A program made the position numbers and the translations under genes. Positions 1 through 7,211 of a stretch of 64,000 bases of DNA are shown one piece after another. This stretch comes from Aeromicrobium marinum DSM 15272 (lineage in GTDB: Bacteria > Actinomycetota > Actinomycetes > Propionibacteriales > Nocardioidaceae): the NCBI RefSeq assembly GCF_000160775.2, contig NZ_CM001024.1, positions 2,479,241-2,543,240 on the forward strand, given 5' to 3'. A model generated the notes under the pieces. That model was not told where the DNA came from. It did no database searches and was given only the letters and a program-made list of their open reading frames with translations. The first letter of the stretch is position 1. Each line of letters starts with the position of its first letter.

Positions 1-202
1 GACGAAGACGCACCAGCTCGGACCGCTCGTCCTTGCTCAAACCGGGACGCTCACCGTTCTCGACCTCGGCCTGCGCCATCCACCGGCGAAGACCGGACTC
101 GCTGATCCCCAAGTCCTTCGCGATCTGCGCCACCGGCTTGTCACCGGACCGCGCCAACTCCACCGCCCTGCGACGGAACTCCTCGGGCTTTGCTGCAGGC
201 AT
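1..202 (-). CDS. IS3-family transposase OrfA (partial, N-terminal 67 residues)
   Basis: This is the N-terminal part of the small DNA-binding subunit that IS3-family elements use with OrfB to bind the IS ends. Residues 1-67 are visible and the gene runs off the left edge. The start ATG at 202 has an AGGAG site 6 nt upstream. The sequence opens MPAAKPEEFRRRAVELA and carries a helix-turn-helix around residues 20-45 (VAQIAKDLGISESGLRRW), the classic HTH_Tnp_1 pattern. The catalytic OrfB would lie outside the window. Confidence 0.85.
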   Translation of the reverse strand, partial: MPAAKPEEFRRRAVELARSGDKPVAQIAKDLGISESGLRRWMAQAEVENGERPGLSKDERSELVRLR

Positions 203-267
203 CCAGACTCCTCTCGTGAAGCGATTCTCGCTCCAACATCGGTGTCCGGGGAACTCGGGACAGGTCA
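1..267 (-). mobile_element. End of an IS3-family insertion sequence
   Basis: The element contains the OrfA start and ends to its right. On the transposase strand the end reads TGACCTGTCC...CCCCGGACACC (positions 267 to 241), which has the TGacc... start and GGACAC tail common at IS3-family left ends. The exact boundary at 267 is inferred, because the other end and the target duplication are outside the window. Confidence 0.6.
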
Positions 268-276
268 CCTGGAGAG

Positions 277-543
277 GTGGATCCGTCAGAACTGTTCCGC
301 ACAATGCGCGACGATCCCGACAAGTTGGGCGAGATCCTCTCGAGAACACCTACAGAAGTCGGAGGGTGGCTGGCCGCGCTCGAAGGTGCGGATCCGCATG
401 ACTGGGTTGACGGACTTTGCTCTCGACATGGTGAGCGCACGAGAGTTCTCGATGCTCTCGCCGACATGTGGGTTTCCCGGAATGCCAGCGAAGCGCAGGC
501 CTTTGTTGATGACTTGGAAACAGCCCTATCTGCAGGCTCGTGA
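277..543 (+). CDS. Hypothetical 88-residue protein, possibly 5'-truncated by the IS
   Basis: This small acidic protein (MDPSELFRTMRDDPDKL...) is not recognised. The GTG at 277 lies 10 nt from the inferred IS boundary, and the only purine-rich site (GGAGAG) abuts it with no spacing. That suggests the true start was removed by the IS; ATG 304 is an in-frame alternative. Codon use looks coding, and the protein is predicted helical with no motif. Positions 544-683 downstream hold nothing recognisable. Confidence 0.4.
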   Translation: MDPSELFRTMRDDPDKLGEILSRTPTEVGGWLAALEGADPHDWVDGLCSRHGERTRVLDALADMWVSRNASEAQAFVDDLETALSAGS

Positions 544-683
544 CAGTCGGGACGGTTGATCAGGACGTCTTGCGGGAACTCGAGGAAGGGGGTGCGGATT
601 ACTGGTCGCCGGGCACCAGAAGCGGCACCTGTTGAAACTGGACTTCAGACTGGTTCAGGCCTCATCAGCGGCCATGCGCCCGG

Positions 684-1460
684 TCAGATTTTGACAATCC
701 TGCCGTCGGAACCGTCGTACAGGTCGAAATTTCGTTCACCGACCAGCTCGATGATGTCGTCCATTGCGCGATCCAGATCTACCTCAACCTGATCATCATT
801 GACCTCAAAGGCCCTCACGCTGGGAGCGAACACGTTCGAGTCGACCAACAGAAGGTAGAGCCTCTCAAACTGCTCGTCGCGTGCTGCCGGGTCGGGGCGA
901 CGTGTGAACAGTCGAAGACGAGGAAAGGCGTTAGCGAACGTGCTCTTCCGACGCGCCGTGCCATCCTGCTCAGCCCCCGAATCCAAGAATAGAAACCCCG
1001 CGATGACCGCATACGGGAAGCGGCGGTGGAGGGTGACACTCTCGATGAGGAGATCGCCGCGGCGGTTCGTGAGATTCTTCTGGAAGTTGCCCGTCTTGCC
1101 ATCCCTAAACAGAATCGTCTTTACGGAGCACGCAAGAATCAGGCCGGACTCTTCGGTAGCCCACGACACATCGACCTTCTTCGCCCCTATCCCGCCAGCG
1201 AGTCTGCGTTCTGCACCAGATAGACCCACCTCGCCGGGGCCAGCCGGGCGGGCTTCGATCATGCCTCGGTGCCGCAGCTCGGCGGCGATAGCGAGCGCCA
1301 GGTTGTTCGACATTCGCTGGTTGTAGTTTTTCTTGTTCGACTGGGTATCGGAGTCGTCTGGCTTCGGTCCTGCCGCTCGAATCGCTTCGACGAGCGCCTC
1401 CGATAGTCGCGACACGTTAGGCCCTTGCAGCACGACGGGCGGAGAGTCGACTGAACTCAT
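684..1460 (-). CDS. Probable type II restriction endonuclease
   Basis: This 258-residue protein overlaps the preceding adenine methyltransferase gene by 44 nt on the same strand, the usual layout of a type II restriction-modification pair. It has a PD-(D/E)XK-like core: an acidic residue in KKVDVSW (D97) followed by a hydrophobic strand ending in CSVKTI (S112, K114), so the usual acidic residue before the lysine is a serine. A basic segment (NLTNRRGDLL) follows. The recognition sequence cannot be read from the sequence. The call rests mainly on context; a nuclease of another fold remains possible. Confidence 0.6.
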   Translation of the reverse strand: MSSVDSPPVVLQGPNVSRLSEALVEAIRAAGPKPDDSDTQSNKKNYNQRMSNNLALAIAAELRHRGMIEARPAGPGEVGLSGAERRLAGGIGAKKVDVSWATEESGLILACSVKTILFRDGKTGNFQKNLTNRRGDLLIESVTLHRRFPYAVIAGFLFLDSGAEQDGTARRKSTFANAFPRLRLFTRRPDPAARDEQFERLYLLLVDSNVFAPSVRAFEVNDDQVEVDLDRAMDDIIELVGERNFDLYDGSDGRIVKI

Positions 1461-3069
1461 CTCTCAAGGTCGCAACATCATTGCGCCTCATGCCGAGTGA
1501 TTTAACCATCAGGACCTCATCCACGATCTTCGCCGCCTCAGTGAGGCGTCCGTTGCGCAAGAGAGTAGCCATCTGGGGTCGAACAGCGAGCAGAGCATCA
1601 CGATTTGCGGCGACGAGGGCCGGAGACGGTACCGGGAGACGGTCTGCTTCTCGTGGCTCGATCTTGAGCATCCCACCACCATAGGCGCGACCAACTGTTT
1701 CGGCGCCTACCAGTGTCATGGAGGTGAGGGACGCGAGTGGTAGTAGTTCTCGCCCGAGTGAAGAGTGCTCTGATCGCAAGTAGATACCGTGAACCGAGTT
1801 CAAGTGCAAAGCGCCGGCACCGTTGGTCGTAATCCGCGGGGTGTCGGCGTTCATGTAAGTCAAGAGCAGGTCGGCCGGCTTAACCAAGGGAACTCGCCAC
1901 CATGGCTTTCGGACCCGGCACTTGTACGCCAGGTTCACCCCAGCGGTCTCACCGGCATCGATGTAGCGCTGAGCGGCCTCGCTTGGCTCCCCGGGGGGCC
2001 GAAACAAGTATGTTGCTGACCCCCTTCTCCCCATCTCGGTCATGGCGTAGTCGCTCAATCCCAATCCACGGAGATGTCGACTGCCGGGGGGAGACAGACG
2101 CACTAGTTCATTGCGGGCAATGCCAAGTTCCGCAGCCTTTTGAGGTGACAGTGCGAAGTACTTGTTATTGCCCGTGACCATGCCGAGGGATGTCTTGCCC
2201 CAGTTCTGCAGTGGGACGTACGCACCTGATGCGACGAGGTCCGTGTAGACGTGCAGAGCTTCTCGACTCAAGAGCAAGGGGGTCCACTTATCAGCCGGAT
2301 CGAGCGGCTTCCAAGTCGTGGATGAAGCCAGAACCTCGCCGAGGTCATCTGCGTTGTGAGCCTGATAGATGTTCGCGTGGTCGGTATTCCCTTGGCGAAA
2401 CCCCTCCGCGAGCAGGAGCACAACCTCTTCCTGCACCTCTGGAAATACCCGCTCTGTGAACAACACTAAGTCGACACGGGAGAACGACTGTAGGAGGAAC
2501 CTTCGGACGTGCGCTGCGTAGTTCACACTCAAGAGTTCGGCCGGCACGACGAGCCCCATTCGCCCACCAACCTTCAGGAAGAGTGCGGCGTGAACGGTGA
2601 ACGCTGCCCAGGACGAGGCCAGTCCTGAAATGGAAACTCCGGCCTCAAGTGCTGCCTGCCGTGAGCGGAGTCGCGCCTCTCCGGAAAAATCGTGGTACCG
2701 AATGAATGGCGGATTTCCGACCACAGCGTCATAGATCGGTTCCGGAGGAACGGTAAAGAAGTCGCCCTCCAGAATGTCTGGTTTGCCCCCCGATTCGGTG
2801 ACGATGCGGGCAGCCTCGCGCACACTCGCTGCGTGGATGTCAACGCCACTAACGGTGGGTGACTCAGCACCGAGACTTCGGAGTCGATGGACCGACCTCT
2901 CGAGGAAGGCTGCTTCGCCGCAAGACGGCTCAAGCACCCTCTCTCCAGCACCACGGACTGCCCATTCGACAACAAAATCGGCGATGGCCGGCGGTGTGAA
3001 AAATGCACCTCTTGCCTTCCGGACCCGCCCGTTGTCTGGGACTTCCTCAGCGACGGTCACGAGAATCAT
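1417..3069 (-). CDS. N6-adenine DNA methyltransferase of a type II restriction-modification system
   Basis: This 550-residue SAM-dependent methyltransferase would protect host DNA from the endonuclease encoded just downstream. Gamma-class order is visible: motif X at residues 21-37 (GAFFTPPAIADFVVEW), the SAM-binding motif I at 45-56 (VLEPSCGEAAFL), an acidic EGDFF near 101-105, and the catalytic NPPF at 119-122. A long C-terminal part, presumably the target-recognition domain, follows. NPPF is typical of adenine-N6 enzymes such as M.TaqI. The 44-nt overlap with the nuclease gene supports co-expression. Confidence 0.85.
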   Translation of the reverse strand: MILVTVAEEVPDNGRVRKARGAFFTPPAIADFVVEWAVRGAGERVLEPSCGEAAFLERSVHRLRSLGAESPTVSGVDIHAASVREAARIVTESGGKPDILEGDFFTVPPEPIYDAVVGNPPFIRYHDFSGEARLRSRQAALEAGVSISGLASSWAAFTVHAALFLKVGGRMGLVVPAELLSVNYAAHVRRFLLQSFSRVDLVLFTERVFPEVQEEVVLLLAEGFRQGNTDHANIYQAHNADDLGEVLASSTTWKPLDPADKWTPLLLSREALHVYTDLVASGAYVPLQNWGKTSLGMVTGNNKYFALSPQKAAELGIARNELVRLSPPGSRHLRGLGLSDYAMTEMGRRGSATYLFRPPGEPSEAAQRYIDAGETAGVNLAYKCRVRKPWWRVPLVKPADLLLTYMNADTPRITTNGAGALHLNSVHGIYLRSEHSSLGRELLPLASLTSMTLVGAETVGRAYGGGMLKIEPREADRLPVPSPALVAANRDALLAVRPQMATLLRNGRLTEAAKIVDEVLMVKSLGMRRNDVATLRDEFSRLSARRAARA

Positions 3070-3192
3070 CCTCTCGCACGGGGGTGACAGAAGGGTGCAG
3101 GCTGTGCCGGACCTAGGACTGAAACACGGATTCGTGTCACGAGCATCCTCTGATTGCGAGGTTCGAACTGCATAGGCCAGCCTCTCGAGCTG

Positions 3193-4410
3193 TCATGGCT
3201 GAAGCGCGCGGTCGATGAGCGTCGTGACATCTGGTGCGAGAGTCAGTTTCTCTACGATGTATCGGCGACTGATCGATTCGGGTGATCGGCCGAGAACTGC
3301 CGCGGCGATGGGCACCCCCACACTCTGTGCTTCAGCCGCGGACCTATCGACGATCAGGTTAGTGACGGTCTTGCGTACAGCGGTCAGATCGGCCCAGTCC
3401 CACGACTGGTCCTTGCGGCATTGACCCCATTCGCGGCGGACGTTAGTTGGCGCCAGCCAGGTGCCGTTGCGGGTCGCAAACACCGGTGTCTCTGGGTCGT
3501 AGGTTCCGGCATGCTGGCGGAGGCGTCGCAGGATCGCGGCCGAGACCGAGTCGATGGGTACCTGCCGGAACGCGGCCCGGCTTGGGGCTCGTTCTTCGCG
3601 GCGCAGCGGCCGTCCCTGACTGGGCGGCTTGAGGGTGCCAGTGAAGGCGACCGTCGGAGTCGTGGTGTCGAGGTCGATGTCGCACCAGCGCAGAGCCAGG
3701 AGTTCAGAGAGCTCAGCGCCGGTGCGCATCAGGAGCGTGACGACGTCGTGCAACCGGTGCGATCGGGGCTGGCTCTTGATCGGCCGGCTGTCGTACGCCG
3801 CTGCCGCGTTCAGGATCTCGTGGAGTTGCTCGACGCTGAGGGTGCGAAGCGTGGGCGCGTTTCGGCCGGGTGCTGGCACGTCCCGGGCCGGGTTGTGGTG
3901 CAGGATCCCTGATTCGACGGCGTGGGCGAGGACCTGGGTCAGGACCTTGTGCGCCCACACCGGTCGGGACGGGGTGCGGCGCAGGCTCCCGTCGGCCCCG
4001 GCCGAGGCCCCCATGCGGGTGTAGAACTGGCTGATGTCGATCGGGCGCAGTTCGGTGATGCGGTAGCCGCCGATGCCGTCCGCGGCAAGGATGAGGTTCT
4101 CGACGCCCTTGCGGTAGTAGGCCTGTGTCTCCACCGTGACCTTGCCTCTAACGCGGAGTGTTTCCAGCCAGACTGCAGCGAGGTGGCAGATGGTCGAGTT
4201 GCCCGTCAGCCGCACGTCCGGGCGGTTCGGTGACGTCGCCAACTTCCGCCGCAGGGCCTGCTCGGCGGCGGTCGCGGTGTCCGCGGTCGCTTGGCGGGCG
4301 CGGACGTTCCCGTCGATGCGGCGGTAGCGGGTGCGGGCCACCCACCGGCCCGAGGTGGTGGGGGCAGTGGTGACAGGACCGTGGTTGCCCACAGCGATGC
4401 GGCGGCTCAT
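3193..4410 (-). CDS. Tyrosine recombinase/integrase with a degenerate active site
   Basis: This 405-residue protein has the phage-integrase layout: an N-terminal arm-binding part, a SAM-like core-binding domain (about 70-170) and a catalytic domain (about 190-390). The family signature RTGAELSELLALRW is clear, but the first catalytic arginine is glutamate (E233). The box-II HxxR is TAVR (H to T343, R346 kept) and the following His/Trp is arginine (LGRS, R375). The nucleophile Tyr384 (SRRYI) remains. The reading frame is intact and full length, so it is either a recently disabled integrase or a DNA-binding derivative. It lies among island genes and probably once mobilised them. Confidence 0.85.
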   Translation of the reverse strand: MSRRIAVGNHGPVTTAPTTSGRWVARTRYRRIDGNVRARQATADTATAAEQALRRKLATSPNRPDVRLTGNSTICHLAAVWLETLRVRGKVTVETQAYYRKGVENLILAADGIGGYRITELRPIDISQFYTRMGASAGADGSLRRTPSRPVWAHKVLTQVLAHAVESGILHHNPARDVPAPGRNAPTLRTLSVEQLHEILNAAAAYDSRPIKSQPRSHRLHDVVTLLMRTGAELSELLALRWCDIDLDTTTPTVAFTGTLKPPSQGRPLRREERAPSRAAFRQVPIDSVSAAILRRLRQHAGTYDPETPVFATRNGTWLAPTNVRREWGQCRKDQSWDWADLTAVRKTVTNLIVDRSAAEAQSVGVPIAAAVLGRSPESISRRYIVEKLTLAPDVTTLIDRALQP

Positions 4411-4550
4411 GCCCCGTCCCCACTGTCGGCAAGGTTGATGATGCAGGTTGGGGTCGTTCGTGTGGTTTCCATGGTGGTGATATCGGCCCGACCGCGACCC
4501 GGCGTGATCGAAGGCGGTTCGGAGCCGGGCTGGGACCTGAAGATGGCGGC

Positions 4551-4572
4551 GAGGCTGGGATCACTACCGCGG
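4551..4572 (+). repeat. 22-bp direct repeat, copy 1
   Basis: This copy is exactly repeated at 4703-4724. It lies between the integrase start and the methyltransferase stop. Confidence 0.85.
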
Positions 4573-4702
4573 GGTCTGTGACATCTCGCCCTTGTCGTGC
4601 GCGGGTTCGCTCGACCCGTCCGGGCAATGACCGGCTGAAACGCCGCCCCCGCCGCGTTTCTTGCCCTGGGAGCAGTCGTGGTCGGCGGATCGGGGGGTGC
4701 GG

Positions 4703-4724
4703 GAGGCTGGGATCACTACCGCGG
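4703..4724 (+). repeat. 22-bp direct repeat, copy 2
   Basis: This is identical to 4551-4572 over 22 bases. Confidence 0.85.
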
Positions 4725-4969
4725 CGTCTCTGCTCAAGGTTGGCGGTGTGCGCGGGGGTGGCCTCCGGGCGGTCCGCCGCCGGTCGAACGGTGACCCCGC
4801 TCGGGCGTTTCCACGTCCCGCAGGTCCTGGGGCCCTGGTCGGCGGCGGTCGCGGGGTTCAGCGAGGCATGCCGAGGCGGGTTCGGTCGCGAGGGCGACCT
4901 CGACAGGCGCGGAGGGTGGCGACCCGTCCGGCCGCGGGGGTCCAGTTCTCTGGTGGCTGGGTGGCGCCT

Positions 4970-6004
4970 CTACGCGGCTGCGGTTCGGGTGATGCGTTCG
5001 GTGATCAGTGGCAGGTAGGCGGAGTCTGCTTCGAATGCGATCACCGGCCGGCCTTGCACGATGGCCGCTTCGACGGTTGTCCCCGACCCGGCGAAGGGGT
5101 CGAGGACCGTTCCGCCCGGTGGGGTGGCAAGCTCGACCAGGTACCTCATCAGCGCCAGCGGCTTGACGGTCGGGTGGGTTCCGCTGGTGAACGTCCGCTC
5201 GCCTTTGGTCGCCTTCTTGCACACCACAGCCGGGGGAAACGCGACCGTGTCGTGGAGCATCTGCTGGGCCCGGGCGAACACGTCCGGGCCGGGTTCACCG
5301 GCGACGACATTGGTCGGGGTGGTGGGTAGTTCGGCGAGCGACGCGGCACCGGCGGTGTTGAGAACACCGGTGCCGAACAGGTCGTGGTTCATGGCTCTGG
5401 TGCCGATCATCGGGCGGCGCACCACCGCGATGAGTTCGCTCTGAACCGCGAGGATCCCGGTGGAGCGTGCTCCTGCGCCTTGGTGGATCCAGGTGATCTG
5501 GTCGCGGACGTCGAAGCCCGCGTTCTCGAGCCCGGTGGTGACCCGGTGGCTGGTCTTGGGTGCGCCAAACAGAAGCGCATGCCCGCCGGGCTTGAGGACG
5601 CGGAGCAGTTGGGTGCCGAGGAGTTCGGCCCACCGTTGCAGCAACCCGGGGTCGCAGTCGGCGAGCCCGCGGGTGTGGGTCCCGGTGGTGTGGGCGTTGG
5701 GTGCGACGTGGCCGAGCATGCTCGGCTCGGTCAGCAACACGTCCCGCTGGATGTCCAGGCACGTCTGGCACAGCACCCAGGTGGGTGCTGTGGTGTCCCC
5801 GCACGTCCGGCACGTCACCTGGCGTCCGTGGAGTGCCTTGAGGCCTGGTGGGGTGGCGATGCCGTAGGGAGGGTCGGTGACCACGGCATCGACCGACGCG
5901 TCCGGCAGTTCGCGCAGGAGGTCGAACGCGTTGCCGTGACGAACAGTCACCGGGGCGTTGGGAGTGGGGTGGGCGGTCAGGTCGTGCTCGGAGTGCAGGG
6001 TCAT
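4970..6004 (-). CDS. DNA methyltransferase (N4-cytosine/N6-adenine) with a zinc-ribbon-like insert
   Basis: This 344-residue protein methylates an exocyclic amino group using SAM. The catalytic motif DPPYGI is near residues 43-48 and the SAM motif DPFAGSGTT is near the C terminus. That order (motif IV before motif I) is beta class. Directly after DPPY there is an unusual insert with paired cysteines (CRTCG...VLCQTC, about 12 residues between pairs), which looks like a zinc ribbon. No partner nuclease is adjacent, so it is an orphan, island-borne enzyme. It could be an anti-restriction or regulatory methyltransferase. The ATG lies 9 nt from a TATCGGC box on the other strand. Confidence 0.85.
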   Translation of the reverse strand: MTLHSEHDLTAHPTPNAPVTVRHGNAFDLLRELPDASVDAVVTDPPYGIATPPGLKALHGRQVTCRTCGDTTAPTWVLCQTCLDIQRDVLLTEPSMLGHVAPNAHTTGTHTRGLADCDPGLLQRWAELLGTQLLRVLKPGGHALLFGAPKTSHRVTTGLENAGFDVRDQITWIHQGAGARSTGILAVQSELIAVVRRPMIGTRAMNHDLFGTGVLNTAGAASLAELPTTPTNVVAGEPGPDVFARAQQMLHDTVAFPPAVVCKKATKGERTFTSGTHPTVKPLALMRYLVELATPPGGTVLDPFAGSGTTVEAAIVQGRPVIAFEADSAYLPLITERITRTAAA

Positions 6005-6330
6005 GTTCTTGGTATCGGCAGGCCGGCGGTGTTCCCGTCCGGCCTGGGTCCGATGCCGCCCCGGTGGCGCCAGATCGGACAGCGCACAGGATCTGCCGCG
6101 TTTCCGAGTTGGGGGAACCGATTACTGACCGTGGCCGATGGCGGTGATAAACCGGAGTTGGGTCAGGCTCGCCGTGCGCGCGGCCAATGGGTGTCGTGAT
6201 CTGGCGTGATCGACTGTCTGGTGCGCAACTGGGTGAACAATTGGCGACCGTTGGCTCGTGCGAGCCAACACGTGACCCAACTCGTCCGCCCCTCAGGTCC
6301 GGCCCGCTTCCAGGTGGCACGTCCGGTGGC
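6005..6330. promoter_or_regulatory. Intergenic region with nested inverted repeats
   Basis: No gene is seen here. A perfect 9-bp inverted repeat with a 2-nt spacer lies at 6250-6258/6261-6269 (GTTGGCTCG, TG, CGAGCCAAC). A second pair, GAGTTGGGTCA at 6155-6165 and its exact complement at 6273-6283, encloses it. A TATCGGCAGGCCGGC box is at 6013-6027. The hairpins could be an operator, a plasmid-type origin or a transfer nick site. Confidence 0.5.
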
Positions 6331-6675
6331 CTACTCGTCGGCGACCCACACCAACGAGGCTCGATAGGCCTCTTCGTAGGAAGAGTTCCAGGGGTGCTCG
6401 TACGGCTGTAGGGAGACGACACGCCACCGGCCGCGTGCCTCTTGGTGTCGGTCGTTCCAGGCCCCGAGCCACCCGTTCCAGCACGTCAGGTCTGAACCCA
6501 GGGTCCGCGGATCGGAGGTCAGGTGCCACCCGCTGGTCGGGTCGTTTCCCCGATCGCGGGGAAGGCCGTCCCACCAGCGCACGAGGCAGACCTCGGTGCC
6601 GGGGACGACGTCCTCGTCGATGGTCACGACCAGGCGGCGACGGCGGTACCGGGTCTTTCCGGGGGCTTCGCTCAT
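6331..6675 (-). CDS. Hypothetical 114-residue protein
   Basis: The family is not recognised. The start ATG at 6675 overlaps the stop of the preceding gene as ATGA, which decides this start over longer in-frame extensions. The protein begins with a basic stretch (KTRYRRRRL) and is unusually rich in tryptophan (for example VRWWDGL, CWNGWLGAW), suggesting a small aromatic-rich domain. It is translationally coupled to the 122-residue protein upstream, so the two probably act together. Confidence 0.6.
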   Translation of the reverse strand: MSEAPGKTRYRRRRLVVTIDEDVVPGTEVCLVRWWDGLPRDRGNDPTSGWHLTSDPRTLGSDLTCWNGWLGAWNDRHQEARGRWRVVSLQPYEHPWNSSYEEAYRASLVWVADE

Positions 6676-7040
6676 GATGCGCACCATCCTGCGAAGCGCG
6701 CGTTGAGGTCGATGATCCGTCCGTCTTCGTCGAGGAGTCCAGCCGCCCGGAGTTCCGCCGTTGCGTGCAGGTCGAACATGGCGTTCACGAGTGCTGCCAC
6801 CCACGGAGAGTCGGCTCTCGCCAACCCACCGATGATGTTGGTCGGGCGCTCGCCAGCCTGGTCGGCGGCGTTGGTCGCCCGCAGCATGTGGCCGAGTGGT
6901 CTGGTGTGGAACCACTGGAGGAACTCGCTGAACCCGATGACAACGCCTTCTGTTTCCGGGTGAGTGCCCGGGGTTTTCCCGAGGCAGGCGGCGTAGAGGG
7001 CGGTGCGGCGCCGAAGCTCCGCCGGGCTGTCTGAATGCAT
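6672..7040 (-). CDS. Hypothetical 122-residue protein
   Basis: This mostly helical small protein (MHSDSPAELRRRTALY...) has no recognised family. An AGGAGA site lies just upstream of ATG 7040. It is the first gene of a two-gene unit with the tryptophan-rich protein, coupled by an ATGA overlap. It diverges from the ParB-methyltransferase gene across a 171-bp gap that must hold both promoters. Confidence 0.6.
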   Translation of the reverse strand: MHSDSPAELRRRTALYAACLGKTPGTHPETEGVVIGFSEFLQWFHTRPLGHMLRATNAADQAGERPTNIIGGLARADSPWVAALVNAMFDLHATAELRAAGLLDEDGRIIDLNARFAGWCAS

Positions 7041-7211
7041 GGCTTCTCCTGTAGATCTTGCCGTCGTGATCGGTTCTGTTCCCTGAGCATCTCGAAAAGG
7101 GGTGACACCTCAATCAGGCTGTAATTGCAGTAGCTGTGACCTTCCGGACGGCACGACGGACGGCTGACTGCGGGCGTTCGTTGGCAGGTTGAGGCTGCCC
7201 GGCGAGGCCTG

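Larger units (their letters stand above)
4411..4969. other. Intergenic region upstream of the integrase with a 22-bp direct repeat
   Basis: No convincing gene is visible on either strand. An identical 22-bp sequence, beginning GAGGCTGGGATCACTACC and ending GCGG, occurs at 4551-4572 and again at 4703-4724, in the same orientation and 152 bp apart. Such repeats beside a recombinase can be integrase arm sites, iterons or operators, but none of these is shown. A TATCGGC box (4481-4487), shared with other island promoter regions, is also present. Confidence 0.5.

Noticed and set aside
3160-3181. GGTTCGAAC-like T-loop sequence beside the integrase end, possible tRNA att site
   Set aside because: The flanking bases do not form a T-stem on either strand, so no tRNA fragment can be supported.
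5295-6422. Minus-strand frame of 375 codons overlapping the methyltransferase
   Set aside because: It is arginine/proline/histidine-rich and out of frame with the DPPY/DPFAGSG methyltransferase.
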